In this document: positions 1 to 6,367 of the stretch, in pieces
How positions within the stretch are numbered: position 1 is the stretch's first letter
Layout: every line of letters starts with the position of its first letter
From: an uncultured Clostridia bacterium
GTDB taxonomy: Bacteria > Bacillota > Clostridia > Oscillospirales > Oscillospiraceae
DNA length: 8,176 bases
Direction of reading: 5' to 3'
NCBI GenBank assembly: GCA_947176425.1
Contig: CAMWQV010000069.1
Coordinates: 1-8,176, forward strand
Position numbers and translations under genes: made by a program
The notes under the pieces: generated by a model
Told to the model about the DNA's origin: nothing
Database searches by the model: none
What the model saw: only the letters and a program-made list of their open reading frames with translations

Positions 1-120
1 TCCATGATCGTCGTCGAAGGAAGCTTGTTTTTTTGCCCAAAATCAGGTATGATCCGATTGCGAGCAGATATATTTATAACACATCTCTGCGGCATTTGTC
101 AACCGTATTTTAATTTATCA
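1..120. repeat. Left copy of a duplicated 120-bp upstream segment
   Basis: Positions 1-120 match 1820-1939 with about six mismatches and no gaps, roughly 95% identity. The repeat may extend left of the window, because it begins at base 1. Here it lies upstream of an intact ttcA-like gene; in the second copy it is fused to an internal piece of the same gene. A short reading frame starting ATG at 4 is also present in the copy at 1823, but the two frames diverge after the repeat and neither has a good ribosome binding site, so I do not call it coding. Confidence 0.9.
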
Positions 121-206
121 TATCATATGCTCGCTGGTTCTTTGATTTTCGCTGATTATCTCTTGATCTCTAGCTTTCAATTTTCAAAAAGGAGAAATAT
201 TTTGTT

Positions 207-932
207 ATGCAGCATATCTTAGCGCGTGTCCGGCGGTGTATAGAGGACTATCATATGATTGAGGAAAACGATACGATAGCGGTTGGGGTCAGCGGCGGAA
301 AGGACTCCGTTTTGACGCTGGCGGCGCTGGCAAAACTGCGGGATTTTTATCCGAAGAAATTTTCTGTGACCGCCGTCACCATCGACAGCGGCACGCCTGG
401 TACGGATTTTTCACCGATTGCCGCACTCTGCGAACGTCTGGCAGTACCATATCATTTAATTCCTGTACCAATCTACGAAATCGTCTTTGTTTGCCGGAAA
501 GAAAAAAATCCCTGTTCACTATGCGCAAAAATGCGCCGCGGTGCGCTGAGTACGGAACTTAACCGGCTTGGCATCTCAAAGATCGCGCTGGGGCATCATT
601 ACGACGATGCAGTGGAGACTATGCTGATGTCTCTGTTCTGGGAGGGACGGATCAGCTGCTTTCAGCCGGTGACGTATCTGGACCGCAGTCAGATTACACA
701 GATTCGGCCTCTGCTGTATGTGCAGGAGCGGGAAGTGCGGAACGCGGTCATTCGGGAAGGTCTGCCGGTAGTCAAAAATCCCTGTCCGGCAAACGGTTCT
801 ACAGCGCGGGAGGATATGAAAACGCTTTTAGTACAGCTGGAAAAACAGTTTCCCAATCTGAAGAAAAAAATTTTCGGCGCGATTCAGCGGTATCCATTAT
901 ATGGCTGGAGCCTGGAGGATGAACAAAGATAG
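207..932 (+). CDS. ttcA: TtcA-like tRNA 2-thiocytidine biosynthesis protein (PP-loop ATPase)
   Basis: A 241-residue cytoplasmic protein of the PP-loop (N-type ATP pyrophosphatase) family. TtcA adenylates tRNA cytidine 32 and replaces its oxygen with sulfur, using a cysteine-ligated iron-sulfur cluster. Visible motifs are the ATP-binding SGGKDS at residues 29-34, the CSLC pair at 103-106 followed by the family-typical RRG, GHHYDD at 129-134, and a third cysteine in NPCPANG (C193). Together these match the three cluster ligands of TtcA and separate it from TilS. It is shorter than the E. coli protein (about 310 residues), as is common in Clostridia. The start is ATG 207, with GGAG at 191-194; the 12-base gap is a little long, but no better in-frame start exists. 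It converges with the methyltransferase gene, 17 bp apart, with no obvious terminator between them. No strong promoter is visible upstream; TTGTCA at 96-101 with TATCAT at 121-126 has a poor 19-bp spacing. Confidence 0.88.
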   Translation: MQHILARVRRCIEDYHMIEENDTIAVGVSGGKDSVLTLAALAKLRDFYPKKFSVTAVTIDSGTPGTDFSPIAALCERLAVPYHLIPVPIYEIVFVCRKEKNPCSLCAKMRRGALSTELNRLGISKIALGHHYDDAVETMLMSLFWEGRISCFQPVTYLDRSQITQIRPLLYVQEREVRNAVIREGLPVVKNPCPANGSTAREDMKTLLVQLEKQFPNLKKKIFGAIQRYPLYGWSLEDEQR

Positions 933-949
933 TTTATGCCGCCGGTCTG

Positions 950-1705
950 CTATTTTATCGCCTTAATTCTGATCCGAACATAATCCGCATACCATTTGCC
1001 GCTGCGGTACAAACGGCCCCGCAGGTTTTCTGCCGCTTCATTGATGATTGCTTCCCGTTCGCCCTCATCCTCTATGAGAGAAAGCGGCGTTTTGAGAAAC
1101 ATATTAATCCAATCTTTCAAACCCTGCTCACCCTTCAATTCTGTCATCCGGTCAAACAAAGCTGCAAATCTCACCGAAAAGCCGGTGTTTTCTAAAAGCG
1201 TTGTATATTCACTGATTGTCGGGAAATAGAAAGGCATTTTGTAAGAGTAATGATGCTCTGCGAAAATCTGTGCTAAAGATTCATGGATGAACTGATTGTT
1301 TCCGTATCCCCCAAACTCCATGATAAACTGTCCCTCTTTATTAAGGGCTTGATATACGCATTGCAGCAGGTCAGGCTGCCGTTCTTTATCAATCCAATGG
1401 AGGACAGCATTCGAGAAAACAACGTCAACCGGTTCCTGCAGGGAAAAATTTGCTGCGTCCGAATGCATAAATTCTATTTCAGGATAGTTTTTCTTTGCGA
1501 TCTCCAACAGTTCTCTTGATGCGTCAATTCCCTTTACCGTATAACCTTTTTCCTGCAAAGTCTTAGATAAGGCTCCGTTTCCGCACCCTAAATCTAATAC
1601 GCTGCTGCCTTTGCTTGCCGTAATTAATTCCATGACATCGTTTCCGTAATGATGTACAAAAGAAAAATCAGAAGTATATTTGTCGGCATCCCATTTGATA
1701 TTCAT
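950..1705 (-). CDS. Class I SAM-dependent methyltransferase (Tam-like)
   Basis: A 251-residue cytoplasmic methyltransferase with a Rossmann-fold SAM-binding core. Motif I is VLDLGCGNG at residues 36-44. An acidic residue after strand 2 (GIDAS, D61) would hold the SAM ribose, HSDAANF (D83) fits the adenine-side motif, and VDVVFSNAVLHWI at 93-105 is motif IV. The N-terminal KWDADKY and the NAVLHW motif resemble trans-aconitate 2-methyltransferase and related small-molecule methyltransferases, but the substrate cannot be read from sequence. The start is ATG at 1705: a GGAGG (complement of 1713-1717) lies seven bases upstream, and the likely promoter at 1731-1759 puts the transcript start near 1724. 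A longer frame opens at 1780, but it would begin upstream of that transcript start and its extra 25 residues do not look family-like. The gene sits between the intact ttcA locus and its decayed duplicate, so it may have been caught in that rearrangement. Confidence 0.88.
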   Translation of the reverse strand: MNIKWDADKYTSDFSFVHHYGNDVMELITASKGSSVLDLGCGNGALSKTLQEKGYTVKGIDASRELLEIAKKNYPEIEFMHSDAANFSLQEPVDVVFSNAVLHWIDKERQPDLLQCVYQALNKEGQFIMEFGGYGNNQFIHESLAQIFAEHHYSYKMPFYFPTISEYTTLLENTGFSVRFAALFDRMTELKGEQGLKDWINMFLKTPLSLIEDEGEREAIINEAAENLRGRLYRSGKWYADYVRIRIKAIK

Positions 1706-1730
1706 GCTATAACCTCCGTAACAAATTCCT

Positions 1731-1759
1731 GTTTTAGCAACGTTATATAAACGCGTCAA
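1731..1759 (-). promoter_or_regulatory. Sigma-A-like promoter of the methyltransferase gene
   Basis: Read on the minus strand, TTGACG (complement of 1754-1759) is followed after exactly 17 bp by TAAAAC (complement of 1731-1736). The -35 box matches consensus at 5 of 6 bases and the -10 at 4 of 6. Transcription would start near 1724, giving a leader of about 20 nt with the GGAGG site inside it. The spacer contains a near-palindrome (CGTTATATAAACG, 1741-1753) that could be an operator, but this is weak. Confidence 0.6.
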
Positions 1760-1819
1760 CGACATACCACTTGCGGACAATATTGCCCTTATTTGCCATA
1801 AAAGTGGACATATCGAGCG

Positions 1820-2011
1820 TCCATGATCGTCGTCGAAGGAAGCTTGTTTTTTTGCCCAAAATCAGGTATGATCCGATTGCGATCAGATATATTCATAACA
1901 CATCTTCGCGGCATTTGTCAACTGCATTTTAATTTATCAAAAATGCGCCGCTGTGCGCTGAGTACAGAACTTAACCGGCTTGGCATCTCAAAAATCGCTT
2001 TGGGACATCAT
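1820..2011 (+). pseudogene. Decayed partial duplicate of the ttcA locus
   Basis: Two blocks of homology to the left end of the window are joined here. Bases 1820-1939 match 1-120 (about six mismatches). From about 1938 to 2011 they match 526-599, an internal piece of ttcA (about six mismatches in 74). The sequence equivalent to 121-525, including the ribosome binding site, start codon and ATP-binding SGGKDS motif, is missing, and similarity stops after the GHH codons. The breakpoint lies in a short shared run (CAAAAATG-like), which suggests deletion by slippage or short-homology recombination. It cannot make a working TtcA. A 153-residue frame runs through it from 1823, but it joins intergenic and coding sequence by chance. 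Confidence 0.85.
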
Positions 2012-2035
2012 CCTGCATACTGGAAAAATAGAAGA

Positions 2036-2066
2036 GTTTGCTGCCCGCTATTCACAGGCAGCAAAC
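2036..2066 (-). terminator. Probable terminator of the fructanase gene
   Basis: A perfect 10-bp inverted repeat, GTTTGCTGCC (2036-2045) and GGCAGCAAAC (2057-2066), has an 11-base loop. On the minus strand it is followed by TCTTCTATTTTT, a fair U-rich tail, and it lies 76 bp past the fructanase stop codon. On the plus strand the tail is much poorer, so the minus-strand reading is preferred. Confidence 0.65.
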
Positions 2067-2142
2067 CTTTCAGCTGTTTATACAATTTTTTACCGCATTT
2101 TTCTAACTTTTGCAGGTCACTTCAATTACTCACTTTGGTTTT

Positions 2143-5100
2143 TCACAGAGCTTTATCGGCAAACATGCGAAACAGGAATGTCACGATTTGCTTTTTGGTA
2201 CAGGTCATATCCGGGCTGAACGTGTTGGCAGTGGTGCCGGAACTTATGCCCTTGCTCACAGCCCACTGGACTGGCGCGGCATAATAGGCGTTGCTGTCCA
2301 CGTCATCAAAGCTGCTGGTTCCGTTCACCGCGGCGTCTCCACTGGCTTTATAGAGGAACGTTATCGCCTGAGCGCGGGTGCAGGGGGTGTCCGGACCGAA
2401 GGCGGCAGCCGAATCTGCGGAGATGATACCCTGTTCTGCGGCCCATAGGATCGCGTCATAATAGTAGCTGTCCCGGGCCACATCAGTGAAAGGATTGTTG
2501 CCATTGGCATTCGGGGAACCAGCGGCGATCCAAAGGGAGGTTATAATCTGGGCCCGGGTGCAGGGGGCGTTTGGACTGAAGGTAGTAGCGCTGGTGCCGG
2601 AGATGATGCCGCGTTCCACGGCCCAAATCACAGCGTCAAAGAAGTACGCGCCGGGCCGAACATCGGCAAAGTCGGGCCGGACATTTGCAGAGGAGCTTTC
2701 TGCCGGAGTCTCAGTCTGCGCCTTATTTGTCCAGATGCTGTTCAGCGGATAGACTGTGATATCACCTGTGGCAGAACCGTCGTCGCTGTATACGGACAGC
2801 CCTTTGCTCGCAGTGTTCGGGAAGATCTGCATCGCCCCGGCAACTGTGTAGTCTCCGTTAAACACTTCCACGCAGGCACGGTCCACATAGATGTGGAAGG
2901 TGAATGTACCGTCCGCGTTCTTTTCTGCGGGCTGACTCACCACATTCATAAAGTCTTTGTTTATGATAATGACACCGGATTTGCTTCTGTCGATCACCAA
3001 GTTTCCATCAACGTATTTGATCACGGTCTCCTGATCTTTATCCGTTCTGACCTTGAATCCAAACTCCTTGCTGGTGTTCGGATTAATAGTTGCCGCGATC
3101 TCATAGCTGTCGCCGCTGAAATTGTTCAGCAGATCGTTATTGGACGTGATGGCTGCATTCTTTAACTCGACCTTGTTCGCATTATCGCGCAGTGTTTCAT
3201 ACTGCTCAATGGGGGTCTGGGTCAGATAATACTTCCCGCCGGCATCCTTTTTGATCCCCAATTCCAGCTGCAGGTTATAGGTGCCGTTAAAGACGGTGTT
3301 TCCATTCACGTCCGGGATCGTGTTGTTGAAGCCCTCTGTCCAGGTATTCATCCAGTTGATCTCAATGACTTTATTTCCTGTAAAGCTGTTTTCTGCATTG
3401 GGGCCTGCCATATAATAGGTCATGGCTGCATAGGAATCCTGACCGAAATTCATGATGCCGTCATTGTCTTCATTTCCCATACCGCCGGCGTTGGGACTTG
3501 CATACTGCGCAAGAGGAACAAAGCCCCACTTGCCGTCAGCGCCTTGCTTGAAGTCGCCGATCTTATATTTTCGGCCGCCGCGATCCAGAACCCACAAAAC
3601 CTCATCCGTGTCTTTTCCGTCTGCGTCTTTCACCGTCAAAGGATACAGATCAGGGCACTCCGTATGCAGGTCGCCGTATACGGATTCAACCTGCCAGTTG
3701 ACCAGGTCATCAGAGGAATAAATTCTAAGCGGGCCGCCCGCGATGACCAGGAACCATTTATTCTGATAACGGAATACCTTGGGGTCTCTGAAGGCGTCGG
3801 ACTTTAACGGATCTTCCTCCCAATGAAGGATTACCTTTCCCTCCTGATATTTCTGGACAGTCTTTCCCTCATCTTTACTATAAGCAAGCGTTACCTTTTG
3901 CTGGCCGTCCCAGCCCTTTTCACCATTTGCCGTGATCAGGAACACGATTCCTTCTTCACCCTCGGCAAAAATATCTGGTGCAGTAGCATGATTTGCGACA
4001 ACAGCAGGACCGGAGAACATCGTTCCATATTCATCCGGATAGATCTTGATGGGATGATCTTCCCAATGGAGCAGATCGGTACTTGTGGCATGTGCCCAAT
4101 GCATGGGGCCCCATTTCGGACCATCGTAATACTGATAGAACAGATGATATGTCCCCTTATAGTAGACCATACCATTGGGATCATTTCCCCATCCATCTTT
4201 TACGGAATAATGGAACTGTCCGCGCCAGTCCTCATTGTAGTACGTCTCATCCGGCTGGCAGCGGTGGACTCTGATCCGGTAGATGACCTTTGCCCCGTTG
4301 TCCATTTCCGAGGTCAGCGTGTACATCTGGAAATCCTTCGTCACCGGCAGGCTGTTTATGTCTGCGGCCTTACCTGTTTCGTCGGTTGCGATGATAGTGC
4401 TGCTGCCTTTTTTCGTGCAATTCAGCCGAATGGTCTTCGTGTCATTTGAAACATAGGTGATATAAACATACTGCCCTTCATGGAAAGAAATATCTTTATC
4501 AACCTTACCTTCGTTGCTTGTGACACTTAAATTTTTCAGCTCTGGACTGTTCGTTCCGTTCAGCTCCGTATACGTTACATTTTGATAGACAACATCTGTA
4601 TTCCATGTCATCAAGCCGACTGTTCCGCTCAAATATGCATCGTTCTGACCGTAGTACCCATTGTGCATGGTATAATCGGCGGTGTTGAGTACCAGTTTGT
4701 CATCGACATAGTAAACGATATGGGTTCCGATCATGGTTACTTTCAGATGATATGTATTGTCTTCCTTTCTGTCTACCCAGCCATGAGGACCCATATCAAC
4801 ATCTCTGTCACCAAATTTGAAGACTCTGGTCTCTCCGCTGTTGCCGTTCAGGTTCGCGACATACATCTGTTTACCGTCGTCAGCTTTTGAGTTGCTCCTG
4901 AATATAAGCGCCGCCGCCCCGTCTTCCCATGGTTTCAGGAAGGTCACATCAGCCTCATATACAAAGTCCTTACCGGATGTCGTACTAAATATAAATTGGT
5001 CGCCTTTGCCGCTGGCAGCGCCATGCAGTCCCTTCGACGTTTCGGTGTAAGCTTCGCTTCCGCCTAATCCCGTCAGATTCGTCTTCAAATCGGGCTTGGC

Positions 5101-5808
5101 AGAATCTCCGGGATCTCCGGGATCTCCGGGTTTTTCAGGTTCTACAGGTGTGCCCTGGAGAGTTACATTGCTGAACACGGCGCTGCTGTCAAATGTCAGC
5201 AGGCCAATATAGCCGCCCCGCCAGCCGTCGATCTTGCCGGTTCCTTCCATGGGAGTTCCGCCTGGGTTCGATATTTGCCAAGTACAGCTTCCGTTTTCAG
5301 AAACGGTTAAGCACATATGGATTTTCCCGGCAAAGTCAAACCCCTTGGCTGTTAAATCGTTGATTTCCACAACATTTCCGCCGCCGGCGCCCACTTTGAA
5401 AATTCTTCCGTTATTGTCGTTCTTGTTGATATTCGCGCCAAACCACAATGCGCCGATGTCGTCGGGATTTTTAACGCCAAACACTAGAGCGGCGCTTATG
5501 CTTCCGTCATCTTTTCCAAGCTCTACGTCCGCTTCATAAACAAAGTCTCTGTAGATCGCTTCACCTTTCAGCAGCGCATGATGATCTCCGCCCTGCTTGC
5601 TCAGGGTTATTTCGTTCCCATTTATTGTAACGGTGCCCTCATTATGTTTACTTTCAAACTCTGTCAGCGTGGTTTTCGTTTCGGTGCTGGCCGCAGATAC
5701 GTCCTCCTCTGTCTCCGCCGCTTCTGCCGCCAGAGCCGGCAGGCTCAGGGCAGACAGGAGAAAGGTCAGCGCCAGAAATGATGCCAATAGTTTTTTCAGT
5801 TGAACCAT
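2143..5808 (-). CDS. Secreted, SLH-anchored GH32 fructanase (levanase/inulinase type)
   Basis: A 1221-residue exported enzyme predicted to hydrolyse beta-fructans (levan or inulin) at the cell surface. Residues 1-28 form a signal peptide with a likely AxA cleavage site. Two similar beta-sandwich modules follow, about 57-218 and 243-416, resembling CBM66 fructan-binding domains and joined by a Pro-Gly-Asp linker (223-240). Residues 421-516 look cadherin-like. The GH32 unit runs from about 525 to 1025: NDPNG (542-546, nucleophile D543), FSGPAV (598-603), RDP (674-676, D675) and ECPD (717-720, acid/base E717), then the GH32 C-terminal sandwich. Three SLH repeats (about 1047-1099, 1107-1158, 1167-1218), each with a C-T-R/K-A/K-Q motif, would tether it to cell-wall polymer. 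The start is ATG 5808, with AAGGAG (complement of 5818-5823) nine bases upstream. All catalytic residues are present. The gene diverges from a LacI-family regulator that probably controls it. Endo versus exo action and levan versus inulin preference cannot be decided here. Confidence 0.95.
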   Translation of the reverse strand: MVQLKKLLASFLALTFLLSALSLPALAAEAAETEEDVSAASTETKTTLTEFESKHNEGTVTINGNEITLSKQGGDHHALLKGEAIYRDFVYEADVELGKDDGSISAALVFGVKNPDDIGALWFGANINKNDNNGRIFKVGAGGGNVVEINDLTAKGFDFAGKIHMCLTVSENGSCTWQISNPGGTPMEGTGKIDGWRGGYIGLLTFDSSAVFSNVTLQGTPVEPEKPGDPGDPGDSAKPDLKTNLTGLGGSEAYTETSKGLHGAASGKGDQFIFSTTSGKDFVYEADVTFLKPWEDGAAALIFRSNSKADDGKQMYVANLNGNSGETRVFKFGDRDVDMGPHGWVDRKEDNTYHLKVTMIGTHIVYYVDDKLVLNTADYTMHNGYYGQNDAYLSGTVGLMTWNTDVVYQNVTYTELNGTNSPELKNLSVTSNEGKVDKDISFHEGQYVYITYVSNDTKTIRLNCTKKGSSTIIATDETGKAADINSLPVTKDFQMYTLTSEMDNGAKVIYRIRVHRCQPDETYYNEDWRGQFHYSVKDGWGNDPNGMVYYKGTYHLFYQYYDGPKWGPMHWAHATSTDLLHWEDHPIKIYPDEYGTMFSGPAVVANHATAPDIFAEGEEGIVFLITANGEKGWDGQQKVTLAYSKDEGKTVQKYQEGKVILHWEEDPLKSDAFRDPKVFRYQNKWFLVIAGGPLRIYSSDDLVNWQVESVYGDLHTECPDLYPLTVKDADGKDTDEVLWVLDRGGRKYKIGDFKQGADGKWGFVPLAQYASPNAGGMGNEDNDGIMNFGQDSYAAMTYYMAGPNAENSFTGNKVIEINWMNTWTEGFNNTIPDVNGNTVFNGTYNLQLELGIKKDAGGKYYLTQTPIEQYETLRDNANKVELKNAAITSNNDLLNNFSGDSYEIAATINPNTSKEFGFKVRTDKDQETVIKYVDGNLVIDRSKSGVIIINKDFMNVVSQPAEKNADGTFTFHIYVDRACVEVFNGDYTVAGAMQIFPNTASKGLSVYSDDGSATGDITVYPLNSIWTNKAQTETPAESSSANVRPDFADVRPGAYFFDAVIWAVERGIISGTSATTFSPNAPCTRAQIITSLWIAAGSPNANGNNPFTDVARDSYYYDAILWAAEQGIISADSAAAFGPDTPCTRAQAITFLYKASGDAAVNGTSSFDDVDSNAYYAAPVQWAVSKGISSGTTANTFSPDMTCTKKQIVTFLFRMFADKAL
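5104..5130 (-). repeat. Three perfect 9-bp tandem repeats coding the linker
   Basis: The unit ATCTCCGGG (plus strand) is repeated exactly three times and encodes the repeated Asp-Pro-Gly part of the linker between the two CBM66-like modules. Being in frame and identical, it can gain or lose units without breaking the protein. Confidence 0.9.
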
Positions 5809-5883
5809 GTAAAATTTCTCCTTTCTGATATGTCACATACTGTCAGATGGGGATTCTCCTGAGATACTGTCTCCTCCTTTCCT

Positions 5884-5898
5884 TTGACTCGGTGTCAA
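5884..5898. promoter_or_regulatory. 15-bp pseudo-palindrome, possible operator
   Basis: TTGAC and GTCAA flank a 5-base centre (TCGGT) whose second and fourth bases also pair, so six of seven positions are symmetric. The size and dyad symmetry suit a LacI-type operator, and it lies about 75 bp upstream of the fructanase start codon. It does not match the CcpA cre consensus. Confidence 0.3.
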
Positions 5899-5958
5899 TC
5901 GCGAAACAGGGAAAGCCCTTGAAAATAGAAGCATTTCAGGTCCGCGACTCATCTGATT

Positions 5959-6046
5959 TTCCTCTGGTTTCGCAGTATGTTTGACGTGGATAACAACATA
6001 AAACCAGAGGAATCATCATACGAAATAAATTTATGCAAATACTGCG
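5959..6046 (-). other. Interlocking inverted repeats in the fructanase leader
   Basis: TTCCTCTGGTTT (5959-5970) is perfectly complementary to AAACCAGAGGAA (6001-6012). TATGTT (5976-5981) pairs with AACATA (5995-6000), extending this to 18 bp with a 5-base bulge (5971-5975) and a 13-base loop. Separately, CGCAGTAT (5971-5978), which includes the bulge, is perfectly complementary to ATACTGCG (6039-6046). That pairing competes with the TATGTT stem but is compatible with the 12-bp stem in a pseudoknot order. The structure lies in the proposed leader RNA about 150-240 nt before the start codon. Confidence 0.6.
6023..6042. repeat. Partial copy of the promoter-side motif
   Basis: AAATAAAT (6023-6030), three spacer bases, then TGCAAATAC (6034-6042). 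The same two blocks occur at 6273-6280 and 6282-6290 with a one-base spacer, inside the 26-bp inverted repeat near the promoters. The sites are about 250 bp apart. Two copies of a motif on either side of a regulated promoter could be paired operators, but the different spacing weakens this. Confidence 0.4.
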
Positions 6047-6075
6047 GATGTTCCGGGAACGATGCGCGGTATCAG

Positions 6076-6097
6076 TTACTCCCCCGGCGGGGAGTAA
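6076..6097 (+). other. GC-rich hairpin with AT-rich tail
   Basis: TTACTCCCC (6076-6084) and GGGGAGTAA (6089-6097) form a perfect 9-bp stem with a 4-base loop (CGGC). On the plus strand it is followed by ATAATTTTTAC, so it resembles an intrinsic terminator in that direction, yet no plus-strand gene lies before it. On the fructanase strand there is no U-run, so there it would be a stable leader hairpin rather than a terminator. Confidence 0.55.
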
Positions 6098-6136
6098 ATA
6101 ATTTTTACATTCCTAAAAATTGTATAAATTTCCCGC

Positions 6137-6149
6137 CTGTATCATACAG
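6137..6149. promoter_or_regulatory. 13-bp perfect palindrome CTGTATCATACAG
   Basis: Six-base arms, CTGTAT and ATACAG, flank a single central C. It lies about 75 bp downstream of the fructanase -10 box, in the leader. It is a candidate protein-binding site, possibly a roadblock operator; the element is short, so chance is possible. Confidence 0.3.
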
Positions 6150-6161
6150 CCTTTGAATTGT

Positions 6162-6172
6162 TTGTCCGACAA
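6162..6172. promoter_or_regulatory. 11-bp palindrome TTGTCCGACAA
   Basis: Five-base arms, TTGTC and GACAA, flank one central C. It lies 13 bp from the palindrome at 6137-6149 and about 50 bp downstream of the fructanase -10 box. The arms resemble those at 5884-5898 (TTGAC and GTCAA). It is a weak operator candidate. Confidence 0.25.
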
Positions 6173-6204
6173 GCGTATTTTTTACGAATATCACAAAAAA
6201 GAGA

Positions 6205-6233
6205 TTGCAAAAAATTCAAATACAGTATATAAT
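6205..6233 (+). promoter_or_regulatory. Sigma-A-like promoter of the LacI-family gene
   Basis: TTGCAA (6205-6210), a 17-bp spacer and a perfect TATAAT (6228-6233) predict a transcript start near 6240 and a leader of about 128 nt before the regulator's ATG. The -10 box shares bases 6228-6229 with the opposing fructanase -10 box. The 26-bp inverted repeat at 6274-6299 falls downstream of the start, where a bound repressor could block elongation or initiation. Confidence 0.75.
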
Positions 6234-6253
6234 ACATCTTATAGAAGCGTCAA
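6224..6253 (-). promoter_or_regulatory. Sigma-A-like promoter of the fructanase gene
   Basis: On the minus strand, TTGACG (complement of 6248-6253) is followed after 18 bp by TATACT (complement of 6224-6229), each 5 of 6 to consensus. It is the best-matching minus-strand promoter I found upstream of the fructanase, and predicts a start near 6217. It occupies the same DNA as the regulator's promoter, facing the other way. Confidence 0.65.
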
Positions 6254-6273
6254 TTAAATTTCTCTGCCGCCAA

Positions 6274-6299
6274 AATAAATGTGCAAATACACATTTATT
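6274..6299. promoter_or_regulatory. 26-bp inverted repeat, best operator candidate
   Basis: AATAAATGTG (6274-6283) and CACATTTATT (6290-6299) are perfect 10-bp arms around the centre CAAATA. The site is 20 bp upstream of the fructanase -35 box and within the regulator's own leader, which suits control of both genes. Its AT-rich centre lacks the central CG usual for LacI-family operators. In RNA it could instead form a hairpin in the regulator's leader. Confidence 0.5.
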
Positions 6300-6367
6300 G
6301 ACTTAGAATTTGTGCATTACTGCCCACAGATTCGACACCAACACCTTTGCGTGAAAAGGAGTGTGCC

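Larger units (their letters stand above)
5809..6217 (-). promoter_or_regulatory. Long structured 5' leader of the fructanase transcript
   Basis: If transcription starts from the best minus-strand promoter (6224-6253), about 400 nt precede the fructanase start codon. The stretch holds no convincing ORF but several inverted repeats: a 15-bp pseudo-palindrome (5884-5898), a two-part stem system (5959-6046), a GC-rich hairpin (6076-6097) and two short palindromes (6137-6149, 6162-6172). I do not recognise a known riboswitch class. A second AGGAGG-like run (complement of about 5873-5879) is not followed by a usable start codon. A promoter closer to the gene is not excluded, but I found none of similar quality. 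Confidence 0.45.

Noticed and set aside
4..222. 72-residue frame starting inside the repeated segment
   Set aside because: No good ribosome binding site, runs into the ttcA start, and the matching frame at 1823 diverges completely after the repeat, so there is no sign of selection on protein sequence.
1706..1780. Longer N-terminus for the methyltransferase (start at 1780)
   Set aside because: A promoter with 17-bp spacing lies inside it and a strong GGAGG site sits just before ATG 1705.
1..2011. Insertion sequence or transposon explaining the repeats
   Set aside because: The repeats are direct, contain part of ttcA, and no transposase, terminal inverted repeats or target duplications are visible.
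1823..2284. 153-residue frame across the decayed ttcA duplicate
   Set aside because: It joins duplicated intergenic DNA, an out-of-context ttcA fragment and antisense fructanase sequence; open by chance.
3823..4449. 208-residue plus-strand frame inside the fructanase gene
   Set aside because: Antisense to the conserved GH32 catalytic region, with no recognisable domain; a shadow of the real gene.
5654..5836. Possible leader peptide opening with GTG at 5836
   Set aside because: It overlaps the fructanase start out of frame, has no suitable ribosome binding site, and runs far into the gene.
5884..5898. CcpA cre site
   Set aside because: The sequence is dyad-symmetric but does not fit the cre consensus; kept only as a generic operator candidate.
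6347..6367. Upstream TTG start for the LacI-family gene
   Set aside because: ATG 6368 has AAAAGGAG at ideal spacing, and the extra seven residues are translated ribosome-binding-site sequence.
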